From NCBI GenBank assembly GCA_020736575.1, contig JAGPYM010000087.1, positions 1 to 64,000 on the forward strand: a stretch of DNA of 64,000 nt. The letters run 5' to 3'. This DNA comes from Thelonectria olida (taxonomy: Eukaryota > Ascomycota > Sordariomycetes > Hypocreales > Nectriaceae). The notes under the pieces were generated by a model that saw nothing but the letters and a program-made list of their open reading frames with translations, made no database searches and was not told the DNA's origin. Position 1 is the stretch's first letter, and each line of letters opens with the position of its first letter. Shown here in pieces: positions 11,687-22,000 of this stretch. The position numbers and the translations under genes are program-made.

Positions 11687-12661
11687 CTACTCCAACTGTG
11701 CGAGGTCAGGTTCACCACGTACAGTCCTCCAATATCTGGTGGATTCTAAAAGTTCATGGGAGTCTTTTATCACCCATGGCCACTTCAAAACAAATGCTTC
11801 AGTGACCTCCCAAGCTCGTAGATCCCACGGATCTCCCCATACAATCATGCCCCCGCAGTTATTTGTAACGGCCTGAAACCCTCTGAGGTCTCGGCACAAC
11901 TCCATTTTGTTATATGAGCTCTCATCGCGACGGAGCAAGTTGTCTCGGATCTCGGGAAATGGAAGAATGTCGATCCAAGGGTGATGGCTGACAGTGAGCT
12001 GAAGGTTGGTGGGAGTCAGGCTTGGTGGCAACGCGTTGTGGAATGCTGCATGGACGCTCTCCAGGCTCAGCTGAGACCGGGATTCAGCTGTCATGAACTC
12101 ACGCGTGACACCCATGAGCCTTGCGTTCATTACCAAGGCCCGCGTCGTATTGAATTGGATGAGGTTGATTAACATATCTGCGCGCGGCGAACCATGGAGA
12201 AAATTCTGATGGGCGTTGGCGCTAAATTGAACAATGAACCATTCGGTGCGGGGAGAGTCAGGTTCACAGGCGGTAAAGGAGTTCAGATCCAAGGGCTGCA
12301 TTTGCGGCGCCTTCTGAACGACATTGCCGGCATAAAGGGGGCTGCCGCTGGGCTGGAGCTCGTTGGAATTATCACAGGGGAGCAACTGCGTAGTCGCCGA
12401 GGTGGTTGGTATATAACAGCACTCGTTTGCTGGACGCCAGGAATGGGTTGCTTTTGCCTTGCAGCGTTGTCCTTTTTCCCCAGTTAGTCCAGAGCCTCTG
12501 TGTTTGCGCGACAGGCCAGACTTACGGCGGTTTCTTTGGTGAACCCGATCTTGTATTCTCTTTCTTGCCTTTGGGTCGCTAATGCCTGTCCAATCGTCAT
12601 GCGGTCCTGCGTTAGCCTGCTGAGGCATAAGCTGGATTGGGATAAAGTGGGAAGACATCAT
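11687..12661 (-). CDS. bZIP-like DUF3425 transcription regulator
   Basis: An intronless frame of 324 residues from the ATG at 12661 (MMSSHFIPIQ). The frame is open further upstream, but the N-terminal extension lacks family character. Residues 20-50 carry a basic bZIP-like segment (DDWTGISDPKARKRIQDRVH, then QRNRRKSG). The second half is the DUF3425 domain, with the family signature HHPWIDILPFPEIRDNLL and a C-terminal IVWGDPWDLRAWEVTEAFVL. Such proteins are nuclear regulators in filamentous fungi, often found beside secondary-metabolism genes. A leucine zipper after the basic region is not evident, so DNA binding as a classical bZIP dimer is uncertain. It sits upstream of the redox genes at 14.3-23.2 kb and is the only apparently intact regulator near them. 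Confidence 0.8.
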   Translation of the reverse strand: MMSSHFIPIQLMPQQANAGPHDDWTGISDPKARKRIQDRVHQRNRRKSGLSRKHRGSGLTGEKGQRCKAKATHSWRPANECCYIPTTSATTQLLPCDNSNELQPSGSPLYAGNVVQKAPQMQPLDLNSFTACEPDSPRTEWFIVQFSANAHQNFLHGSPRADMLINLIQFNTTRALVMNARLMGVTREFMTAESRSQLSLESVHAAFHNALPPSLTPTNLQLTVSHHPWIDILPFPEIRDNLLRRDESSYNKMELCRDLRGFQAVTNNCGGMIVWGDPWDLRAWEVTEAFVLKWPWVIKDSHELLESTRYWRTVRGEPDLAQLE

Positions 12662-14339
12662 GATAATTGGTAGGTCCTGTGAAATGCGTGAGAAGAGAAG
12701 AAGTTTAATAGTGCGACACTTTGACCCTCCGTACCTGGCCCCACAAAACCCCCGCTGAGGCTGAGGTACATACAGCAGATGTTGAACAGAAGGCATATGC
12801 TGGGTTGTCACGTGCGGGTCGAGGGTCTTATGATGAACAGCAGATCTTTCCGGGGCAGACACTCAAGAACAAGACACAACATGAATACACTGATTTGGAT
12901 CAATGGACCGAATACACGTTCTGCCTGACAGTAGAGTGACTTTGAGTGCTTGTGAAATCAAGCCTGCCCAATTCATTGTCTAGCTCATGCTGTGAGCTCT
13001 TATGAATTCCCAAGGCTCCTCAGCCAAGTACGCAATGCATATGACGATACCAGCTTTACTTGTACGAATAACAGCCGCCGCGAGCAGCCAACTGATAATA
13101 CCTGCCGGCCGATATATAATCCAGCTCCGGATTGCGGCGATAACTTTAAAACATAGCCCTTTGACAGTGAGGAGACAAATGGGATTGGGGCGAATGAGAC
13201 GTGATTCCTGCTGTGGTACTTGCTTGCACACATAATTTTGCAGAAATCCGAAGTACCTAGGTACATACTGTATGACAATCCAGATGCTGGCTAGGGTTTG
13301 CGAATCAAATAGGAGGTTTTGATGACTAAGTTGCACTGAGAGAAGCGTGGAGCAGGTACATCCCATTTGTCTCCCTACTGCTAAAGGGGTGGTTATTTCA
13401 AGCCGGGTCTTGGACATGGCAGCCCTGCCCCCAGAGTTGCTGTTACTATTGCGGTAATTCCTACCTATTTCCTTCGTTAAAAGCTGGGTCTGTTATATAA
13501 ATAGCTGGGTCACCGACTGGCTTGGGCGGCGTGGAAATGGCAGCTACAGATTAAAGCTGCAGTCACGGCTGTTAACTTGGAAACCGACCTCTAGTATAGA
13601 AATCTACATATGGCTTGCGATCTTAATGTATATAAGAATATATAGGAAGCCACAGATGGAGGGTTATTTGAAGATTTCCGGGCCTGAGGATTACCGCCCT
13701 ATCCATCCAGTAATTAAATGGGTGCCTATGACAGCTGTTTCCAGCTATTATCTCAGCATCTCCATATCTATAAGTTTGCGAATATGTTCTTTAACGATCC
13801 ATTAAGATAATAACTATCCCTTCCAAGTTAACCCCCACCAGCTTTGAAGTCTAGCCCGCAGCCCAATAAGGGTACTTATTACGGTGGATTTAGAACAGGC
13901 CGCGTCGGAAGTTCGGGCATGTAGGAGTCCGGTCGGCCTACCGGCGCTTGTTATTGAAACTGCAGCGGATGCGGCAGAGCTGGCATCTATAAGAGAGGAA
14001 TATAATCTATCTGAACTTGACTCAGGCTGTGGTTATTGCCTGAGTAAATTTACTGCCGGAATCTATATGCTATATATTTCTCAATAACCTCTTCTCTTAA
14101 GGCTTACGCACTAAAGACGCAGTCAAGAGAGAGATTTCGGACTAGAGACAAATTTACATCTATATTATAGTATACCTCTGTCCGAAAAAGATCATATAAA
14201 TGGGTGCTTGTCAGGGCTTTTGGCTCGTTCAGCCTCAGCCTCGAAGGTTAATGTAAAGGGCGGCATTATCCGCTGTTAACGGCAACAGTCACTGGGCGCT
14301 GCAGTCACGATATCTTTACAAGCTCATACAATTATTATA
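12662..14339. other. Intergenic stretch, no supported gene
   Basis: Only short unconvincing ORFs occur here, including a 145-codon frame on the minus strand (12,980-13,417) that has no domain character and odd composition. No RNA gene or repeat was recognised. Confidence 0.4.
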
Positions 14340-15074
14340 TCAAATTAAAAGAGCGCCGCCATTAGTACTGATACAGCTACCGGTAACATTTGTATCCTTC
14401 ATACAGTACAGGTAAGCCTCAGCAACTTCTTCCGGAGTTCCAACCTTCCCCAAAGTGGTGTGCTTTTTTGCTTCATCTGGGACACCGCCAGGGCCGTGGA
14501 GGGGGGTGACAACCACACCTGGACTGACCAGATTCACACGAAGGGGCTTTAAGTCGAGAGCCAGGTTGCGAGTGAGACCCTGGAGGCCGGTCAGGTAACC
14601 GGCGACTAAAGACCAGTTAGGAAATTGCTTCTCGCCACCTGCTCCGGTTGTTAAGGTAAGAGAGGATTGATAGCCGGGTTTCAGATAGTGAGGGGCAAGC
14701 TTGGCAAGGAGGAGAGGAGCGGCGAATCGAATGTGCCCAGCGTTGTGAATGGCCTCAAGACTAATCTGTTCCAGTGGCGTTATGGCAAGTGCATCACCGG
14801 CAGTGAAGACAATATGATCGAGAGGTGCAATCGACTCGAGTAGCGTCTTGAGGTAGGTTTCGACATTCGAGTCTCCTAGATCACATGTGTGGCCTGAGAT
14901 GTCCGCTCCAGGGTATTTGTGGTGAAGGGCATCGACACTCTGCTGGACTCGAGCGGCATTCGACGAAGCAATGCAAACTTTTGCCCCTTCAGCAAGAGCC
15001 CTTTCGGCAACGCCGTAGCCGATGCCGGAAGAGCCACCGATAACGAGAACAGACTTGTTTCTAATCGAAGGCAT
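14340..15074 (-). CDS. Short-chain dehydrogenase/reductase, atypical active site
   Basis: A frame of 244 residues from MPSIRNKSVLVIGGSSGIG. An in-frame upstream ATG would add 26 residues that precede the normal start of the Rossmann fold, so 15074 is preferred. The NAD(P)-binding motif GGSSGIG is at residues 13-19, the HTCDLGD acidic motif follows strand 3, and the usual SDR tail VNLVSPGVVVTPL is present. The catalytic YxxxK motif is altered: the segment reads SLVAGYLTGLQGLTR, keeping the Tyr but with Leu where Lys is expected. Related fungal SDRs with this change exist (from memory), so the protein need not be dead, though classical alcohol/ketone chemistry is doubtful. It is divergent from the MDR reductase gene, 593 bases away. 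It is likely cytosolic and its substrate is unknown. Confidence 0.85.
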   Translation of the reverse strand: MPSIRNKSVLVIGGSSGIGYGVAERALAEGAKVCIASSNAARVQQSVDALHHKYPGADISGHTCDLGDSNVETYLKTLLESIAPLDHIVFTAGDALAITPLEQISLEAIHNAGHIRFAAPLLLAKLAPHYLKPGYQSSLTLTTGAGGEKQFPNWSLVAGYLTGLQGLTRNLALDLKPLRVNLVSPGVVVTPLHGPGGVPDEAKKHTTLGKVGTPEEVAEAYLYCMKDTNVTGSCISTNGGALLI

Positions 15075-15667
15075 AGTGAATTGTGAAAGAGAGGTGAATT
15101 TGCCGTTGTTGACAGTCGTATGCTTGGAAGATGAGGTATAGCTCTGGAGCAAAATCTCATGGTCGTAACAGGTTGTTCTTGTCTGGCCTTTAGTACTTTT
15201 CCATTTTGTCCATATTGTTTCTCACAAAGGCTCCTCGGTATCACAATCGACTCCCACCGGACATTAACGGACTTAACGGATCGGTATGGCGTGCGTTAAA
15301 GAATAGTGGTACCGTGTGCCAAAGTCCCAAGTCGGGCCAGCACACCAGGTCGATTATCTTCCGTCTCCAACAAAGGACCGAGATGTCACCAAAATCCCAC
15401 TTTTCTCGCATGCGCGCACACGTCATATTGATTGAGCGACAGCTCAACCATCCGGTGTGGGAACGTACCCATTGAGGAGAAAGTCAGATTCTCCTTCCCA
15501 GTAAAAAGCCGAGAGGGGAACCGGGGGACGAGGGGAGTTTGGTTTGTTCGCGTGCACTATATATATGTGCTGGCTATTCCATCCCGGACTCTTGCGATCA
15601 ATCCCAAGATCATCTTTTGTATCTTGAGTGACTCATTTCCCTCAGCAAAACTCACCGCGTTAATCCA
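15075..15667. promoter_or_regulatory. Divergent promoter region, SDR / MDR reductase
   Basis: The starts of the SDR gene (minus) and the MDR reductase gene (plus) face each other across this 593-base gap, so they may be co-regulated. A TATA-like ATATATATGTG lies at about 15,560, upstream of the plus-strand gene. A TTAACGGACTTAACGG direct repeat is at about 15,264-15,280. No factor-specific site was assigned. Confidence 0.45.
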
Positions 15668-16970
15668 ATGGCTCACAACGAAGCTGCTTGGATTACTTTT
15701 CCCTCGGAGTATCCTCTCACCATCAAGGAAGCGCCTACGCCATCTGCAGGACCCGGGGAAGTTGTAATTAAGAACAAAGCCGTCGCTATCGTTAGTCCAT
15801 CACTTTTATGTCGTTCCAGAGCCATCGTCATAACTAACCACCTCGTTGCTAGAACCCCGTTGACTGGAAAATTCAGTATGCCCTCGACCTATTTCAAGCG
15901 ATATTGAGTTCTCAACGATTCTAACCCCCCCCCCCCCCCCCCCAGGACTCACGGCAAGTATCTGGCACAGTACCCTTTCATTTTAGGGGAGGATGCTGCT
16001 GGATTCGTGGAGGAAGTCGGCGCCGGTGTCACTCGGTTCAAGAAGGGTGACAGAGTTGTCGCGTACGTCTACATTGTCCAGGAATACGCATTGAGAAACG
16101 ATGGCTGACGTTTTCCGTCCTTTTATCTTTGTCGAAATAGGCACTGCCATGGCTTGATGACAAGAGATCCAGCCAATTCTTCGTTCCAGATCTACCCGGT
16201 TGCCACCGATTCCTTGATCGCTCCGATCCCAGACTCCATGAGCTTCGAGCGCGCTGTTGTTCTTCCCCTCGCTATCTCAACTGCCTGCGCTGGCCTATAC
16301 CCCAAAGACCAACTCAATCTTCCGCTACCATCTGCTACGAAGCCCGAGAGAAATGGCAAAACCGTCTTAATTTGGGGTGGTGCATCCTCTGTCGGTGCGA
16401 CTGCTATCCAGCTCGCCGTAGCTTCAGGTACAACGGTCATTACCACCGCTTCCCCAGCCAACAATGAATTTGTTAAGTCACTTGGTGCTTCTGTTGTATT
16501 TGACTATAGGTCTACTACTCTCGTCGAGGATATCACCAATGCCCTCAAGAAGACCGATTTCGTTGGTGTGTACGATGCTATTGGCGAAGATTCTAGCTTC
16601 AACGCTGTGGCTGCTATTCTCGCTCGAATTCAAAAGAAGGTTCCCATTGCCAGCGTCCTTCCCAGCAACACCACCGCCGAGTTCTTTGCTCCTGTATACG
16701 GTGAGAAATGACACGACTTCGATATGCTATAGAAGAGTCTTTGGTGGCTGACACTATTGTGCAGTTGTTGCTTTTGACATCATTAAGGAACCCAATCAAC
16801 ACATCGGAGAATGGATTTGGAAAAGCTTCATCCCCGAGGCACTAGCCAATGGCTCATTTCAAGCCAAGCCCGATCCCTCCGTGGTTGGCCACGGTCTGAA
16901 GGATATTCAGAACGCTCTCGACGTGCAAAAAAAGGGTGTTTCAGCCAAGAAGATTATTGCCAGTCTCTAA
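15668..16970 (+). CDS. MDR-family (zinc-type alcohol dehydrogenase-like) enoyl reductase
   Basis: Five exons give 342 residues: 15668-15790, 15853-15875, 15946-16062, 16141-16700 and 16765-16970. All junctions are GT..AG and keep frame. The N-terminal GroES-like domain reads NPVDWKIQ, FILGEDAAGFVEEVG, RFKKGDRVVA. The Rossmann domain has IWGGASSVGATAIQLAVASG. The C-terminus ends VVGHGLKDIQNALDVQKKG, as in fungal trans-enoyl reductases and CipB-like MDR proteins. No structural zinc Cys cluster is seen, consistent with the quinone/enoyl-reductase branch using NADPH. Such proteins reduce C=C bonds, some in polyketide pathways, but no polyketide synthase lies in this window. Intron 2 carries a run of 19 C. 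The gene appears intact. Confidence 0.9.
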
Positions 16971-18199
16971 ATCGACGCTATGTTAGCTTAGCACGAGATT
17001 ATACTTCACTTAGTTCAAGAAGAAGGCTCTTTACGGGCACCGCTCATCCAGTTCTCTACCTGACTCGTTCCTGGTGATCTTGAAGTGATATTGGGGCTGT
17101 GTAGGTAGCCAATTGTCAAGCAAACGCTCGCTTCGGCCAGACATCACCCAAGCGAAGGAGACCTGGTTGCCTGGGTCTTGTGCGCTTCGTCCATGAATTG
17201 GAGGGCCACAGTTATGCAGAAGGACTACGGCACCCCACCACAATTAGTATCAACCTATCCGAAGCGACAGTTCACCATCTGGAGTGATCATCCTACCGTA
17301 AGAACTCTGCAAATCTGGACGAAAATTAGTGCGCCTTTCTGCACGCTAAGCTATTTATTCCGTGTTCCCTTAACGATAAAAGGAAAGGCGGCAAAGACAT
17401 TTTACTTAAAATAGGTAAAGCGCTATGGGTTTTGTTTGCTTGAATCAGGTTGCCGCTCAATCCTGGGTGCTAATTTTTGTCCGGATTTACGGAGTTCTTA
17501 CTCTGCTTGATTACCAATCTGGGAGATCGACTTTGAAGCTAATGCAAGTTACTGATTTGCTCCACATGCCTTTCCAGCTCATGCAAGTTACTGACTTACT
17601 CCACATGCCTTTCCGGCTAATGCAAGTTACCGATCCCCAACTTGTGCCTTTGAGGCTAATGCGAGTTACTGACGCGCTAGCATGCGAATGTGTCACTATG
17701 TGGAGGGGGCCAGGGGCCGGGGGGTTATGCATCTCGCAACGACGTTGGCCTTTTGTAATAGAATGCAAGTTACTGACGTCGCCCCCGGATGTCAAGCTGG
17801 GGATTGTATACTAAGTAAATAATCACACCGAACAGTTGATAATCCTTGGGTTCTACTTTTCGGCCCTTTATTAGCGCTCGTGGCGGAGAACTAACAAATG
17901 CGAGCAAAACGTTCATATTTTTTCAGGCGCCGACATAGGGTTGTCACGACAATTGGGAGAAAGAAGAGAAGTCAAGGGCATAAGGCCCACAGAGGATTGA
18001 ACTCTATTCGCGGTCACCGCTGAACAAGCGGCGACCTGCCGTATCACCGGGTTGCGATATTTGTTTTGGGTCAGTGCCGCCGTTAGGATATATGAGCTTC
18101 AACGCTGTACTTTTGGTCACCAAGAATTCAACTTCGCGCACCCTGCAGCTCCTGAGTACTCTCGTCATCCACAACGCATAAACGACTCGATTTGTCAAC
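16971..18199. other. Intergenic stretch with tandem repeat
   Basis: No gene was recognised between the MDR reductase and the GST. It contains the 39-bp tandem repeat listed separately and, at about 17,985-18,055, a tRNA-like hairpin that lacks a matching acceptor stem. Confidence 0.45.
17538..17675 (+). repeat. 39-bp tandem repeat, ~3.5 copies
   Basis: Three full units begin at 17538, 17577 and 17616, followed by a partial fourth. The core shared by all is GCTAATGCAAGTTACTGA, and units 1 and 2 also share TCCACATGCCTTTCC. A further isolated ATGCAAGTTACTGACG lies near 17,763. The unit is a multiple of three and stays open in several frames, but there is no convincing gene around it. Confidence 0.85.
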
Positions 18200-18936
18200 A
18201 TGAGCTCAATCGGAACCATATGGACTTACCCGTTCAACCCCCGGGCCATCAAGGTGCGACTACTTCCTCATGTTACATAGTTCACTCTCCTCTCGTTCTG
18301 CCGAGCTAACACTTAGCGAAGATTGAGGCTACAGCCGCAATGAACGGGAAAACCGTGGATTATGCGCCGAACTTTACCATTGGCAAAACAAACAAATCGA
18401 CCGAGTTTCTCGCCAATTTCCCCATGGGAAAGGTTCCGACTTTCCAGTCTTCCAATGGATTACTCTTATTCGAGTCGGATGCTATCGCCCAGTATGCTGC
18501 TGAAAGTGGCCCTTTGAGCTCCCAGCTTCTGGGCGCGGCTATAGAGGAACGAGCCATCATTCGTCAGTGGATTGGCTTTGCCAATAACGAGTTATTCGAT
18601 CCATTAACGACCCTAATCCTCTGGCGGTATGGGATGGCTCCCTTTAAAGAAGAGGCCGAGAAGTCTACATTCCAGCGACTTATTGTCTCATTGACGGTAC
18701 TCGAGAAACAGTTGGGTGGACGCCAGTACATCGCTTCTGAACAACTCAGCCTGGCGGACATCTCAGTTGCGGCGAGCTTGTACTGGGGCTTCGATCAAGT
18801 TATTGACCAGAAGCTTAGAGCCGAGTATAAACAGACCACACAGTGGTATCTGCGAGTGATCCAGGATGAACGTGTCAAAGATGCCTTTGGTGAGAAGAGG
18901 TTCATCGACGTTAGGAAGACCAGTCCCTCGAATTAA
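18200..18936 (+). CDS. Glutathione S-transferase family protein
   Basis: Two exons (18200-18253 and 18322-18936) give 222 residues. Splicing at AAG|GTGCGA and GCGAAG|ATTGAG joins TIWTYPFNPRAIK to IEATAAMNGKTVDY, completing the thioredoxin-like N-terminal GST domain. The expected FPMGKVPTF and LFESDAIAQYAAE motifs (glutathione-contact loop) follow. The C-terminal helical domain carries LSLADISVAASLYWGFD, the N-capping region of GST-C. Similarity to EF1B-gamma/Ure2-type GSTs is suggested by the N-terminus. It could conjugate or isomerise a reactive intermediate made by the neighbouring reductases, or serve general detoxification. It is likely cytosolic and appears intact. Confidence 0.88.
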
Positions 18937-19678
18937 ACCGTCAGTAGATAGGACATGTCGACGTAAGACGATTTGCATCGCTTTCAATTAAACCGGAGAT
19001 GGATTGATTTAAATAAACTAGCCTCCCATATACCGTAATATGTATACACCTGACTTGATCTCTATACTATGATCGCAGGTGAATAGACCAGTGTAGCGTA
19101 TATGTCAGCCTAAATGAGGTCAAATGGACATTAGCCATTAGCATAGGTGAGAAAATGAAGAAATATGAGCTTACTGCGTAGAGGATATAAAGATAGTCAA
19201 CAACGAGGAAGCCAAGTATTTTAAGCCAACAGACTCGACGGGAATACCTATAATTCCTTCAATCATCTTGGCCACTTGTTCGTCATTTCTAGCTGCGGAC
19301 TAGAAGCAGCTGACGTCGAGTACATGGTAAAATTTAAGTCTCCAGTACCCATTCGTAGACCGATTCTCGCAACTTATGATAACAACGCCGAGCCCAGGGG
19401 CGTAGCTCCCCGGGGGTCCCGCCCTTGCTAACCATCTGATACACACCCACAGAATAATGATTTATAATCTTACGAGGGCTTGATTCCAGCTCATATCTTT
19501 CCCTTGCCTTGGGGAAACTGCTAGCCGTCAATGGTTTGTCATCTTTCTTTTACACTATCGACTTAAACCCCTCATCAACCCCCCAACCCTCCCATTGAGC
19601 TGTTCTGCACTCTTCACCATTTTGTTCACTTTGGCTACATCCACTACCTCTCCGCCATCTTATTCTTCCTAACTCATC
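18937..19678. other. Intergenic stretch
   Basis: This is the 3' flank of the GST gene and promoter of the NmrA-like gene. A pyrimidine-rich tract (CCCCTCATCAACCCCCCAACC) lies about 100 bases upstream of the NmrA-like start, as is common in fungal promoters. No other feature was seen. Confidence 0.4.
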
Positions 19679-20728
19679 ATGTCGATTGTGGTTGGAATAG
19701 CTGGTATCACCGGCAAATTTGCCCAGTGCGTGGCAAAGGAACTGCGGACGTACCCCAATGTTGTCATCAAGGGCTTCTGCCGAAGTCCGCAAAAGCTGCC
19801 ACAGAAGGCTTTAGAAAAGTACAGGATTGAAGTCATTCAGGGCGAGTTTGATGACCAGACGGCAGTCGATGAATTCGTTCGGGGAACCAACATCGTCATC
19901 TGCTGCTACTTTGGCGAACCCGACGTCATGATTCAGGGCCAGAAGATTTTGATCGACGCCTGTGCCAAGGAGGGCGTCCCTCGGTACTTGCCCAGCGACT
20001 TTGCTGTCGACTATACCAAAATTCCGACAGGAAAGCTGTTTCCTAAGGAGTCTGCCAAGATCATTCAAAAATACCTGATAGAAAAGAATGTTATGGGAGT
20101 GCATGTCCTGGTTGGTGGTCTTATTGAAACCTTTTGGAGCGAATTCTTCGACATCTTCGACGCAAATACTCAGACAATTGCATACTGGGGAACAGGAGAT
20201 GAGAAATGGGACTTGACGACGTATGAGACCGCTGCTGCGTATACTGCAGCTCTGGCAGTTGACAAGAACGCTTCTGGAGCCTTCCGCTGTGAGTAAGCGT
20301 CTCTTCTATAGTGTACCCTCCTTCCTCCAACAGCAAAAGAGCGTGCTAATGGAACCAGTTCGGGGCGATTGGAAGAGTGTTCGCGAGATCAGAGAAGTTT
20401 ATGAGAAGATTTATCAATCCCCTCTTCATCTAAAACGTTTTGGGTCTCTCGACGAACTGTACGGCACTGTTCAGCACCAGTTTGAGAAGGATCCCAACAA
20501 CATCGCGGCATGGGCGCCTGGGTAAGCTTGTCCCATCATAGATTGATTTATGCGCTAATAGCCAAACCCAGTTGCTTTGCCTACTGGTGTACGAACGGCG
20601 TTGCTCATCTGGGTGACGACCTCGACAACGGTAAATACCCTAGCATCGTCCCAATTGACATCGAAGGGTTTCTGAAGGCCCAGAAGAAGGAGAACATTGC
20701 CGTTGCAGATCAGTTCCTGGGTTTTTAG
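19679..20728 (+). CDS. NmrA-like / isoflavone reductase-family protein
   Basis: Three exons (19679-20288, 20359-20521 and 20572-20728) give 309 residues. The start MSIVVGIAGITGKFAQCVAK contains the atypical-SDR dinucleotide motif (GIAGITGKFA). RYLPSDFAVDYTKIP matches the conserved substrate-side segment of the isoflavone reductase/PCBER-like group. The C-terminus ends VADQFLGF. All introns are GT..AG and in frame. Family members are NADPH-dependent reductases of phenolic compounds or NADP-sensing regulators, and the sequence alone does not decide between these. Its position between a GST and a Gfo/Idh/MocA gene, all on the plus strand, fits a small catabolic or tailoring set. Confidence 0.85.
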
Positions 20729-22000
20729 TTGGCTAATCGCGATGGGAGCATGTAAATAAACATCCCAAGAGTTGGATGACCTTGAAGTTGAATCTTTACA
20801 TTGTCATACTAAAAGTACAGTTGATTTCCGGCCTTATCGTATTCAGTCACAATTGGGCTCATGGCACGCGACAGCTACCGAGAATAGCCATAGGTCAAAC
20901 TAGACTAGGTGCTGTGAATCTCCCAAGTTGAAGAAAAGCACAATCTTGCCCCTCTGTCCAATCTACTTTCTCTATTCGATCATGCCGCCTCCGACCTGTA
21001 GACGCTTGTTCGCCCCGGAGAAGGCATCGAATGAAGGGATGTGATACATGGGTACTATGACCAAAGTTAGGGTGCTGTTCACATGGATTAACGAGAACCG
21101 TTGAAAGCCGGCTTTGAAAACAGTCGAGGATGATAACGTCAAGTGAGTTATCCAGCTAAGTGGGCCAGTCATCCACACCCATTTTACCATCTTAAGGGCA
21201 TCAACCCGCTTGTTTAACGAGTAAGGATGACGGATGACGGCAACTTTACCACGACACGGTACGCGACTAGACCAATGAAGTTAGAGCACCTCCTTGGCCT
21301 GGCCCCGTTTCTCAATAAGTTGTGACCCTCTCCTGAGGCCATTATAGGGTAGTGGGCCGTCCACTCCGGAAGGGGGCGTTGTCTGGAAGATCGAAGGCGA
21401 ATGAGCCCGGCCTACGGCTGCACTCGGAAACCCCGGTTGGTAATGAGGCCGTTCTTGCAGTGCTGGTCCTGTTTGGCAGGGCAGGCGGCCGGCATACGGG
21501 GACACCCAGCCTTGGACAACACCCACTGGGTGCTGGTGTCCATGGCGCTTCACGGCGTTTCCGGTACGTGCCATGTGGTCAATGTCGATGGGGTAGCTGG
21601 TCTACCTACCTTAACCGTAAAGAAGACGGAAGAAGTCGATGGGCCAGATGATACCAAGGTTTTGCATAAACTCCACATTACTCTCGTCACACCGCTTGGG
21701 TTTGTAAGGTATAGCTGTGAGGTGACGTGCTCAACAATAGACATCATGCATGACGTTATTACCCAGATACCGTTCGAGTTTGGCTTATTCACGCCGCTTC
21801 CTTCCGAAATTGCCCTCGGCATCCGGCTGTCGTGGTTAGAGAGATAAGAATCTCAGACCGAAATTGCATCGTGACTAATAAGTGGATTATTTAAAGCATC
21901 TTTTCGTCGAGCATTGATTCACTGAGCCCTACTAGAAGAGCAGGCTAAATCTCCTTTTTTTTCAACATCTAGCCTCTTACCTCTCAGACGTTCTAATACA
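20729..22000. other. Intergenic stretch with one doubtful ORF
   Basis: The plus-strand frame 21401-21847 (148 codons) is more protein-like than average in its second half (HWVLVSMALHGVSGTCHVVN; TPLGFVRYSCEVTCSTID), but I do not recognise it. It may be the 3' part of a lost gene or a shadow. Nothing else was seen. Confidence 0.3.

Noticed and set aside
12980..13417. 145-codon ORF on the minus strand
   Set aside because: No domain character, odd composition, overlapping frames of similar length, and no start or splice context.
17981..18060. tRNA-like structure on the minus strand (AGAGTTCAATCCTCT T-arm and a CCGC/GCGG hairpin)
   Set aside because: The T-arm-like stem is convincing, but no matching 5' acceptor stem or D-arm is found at the right distance and the hairpin loop does not fit a normal anticodon loop.
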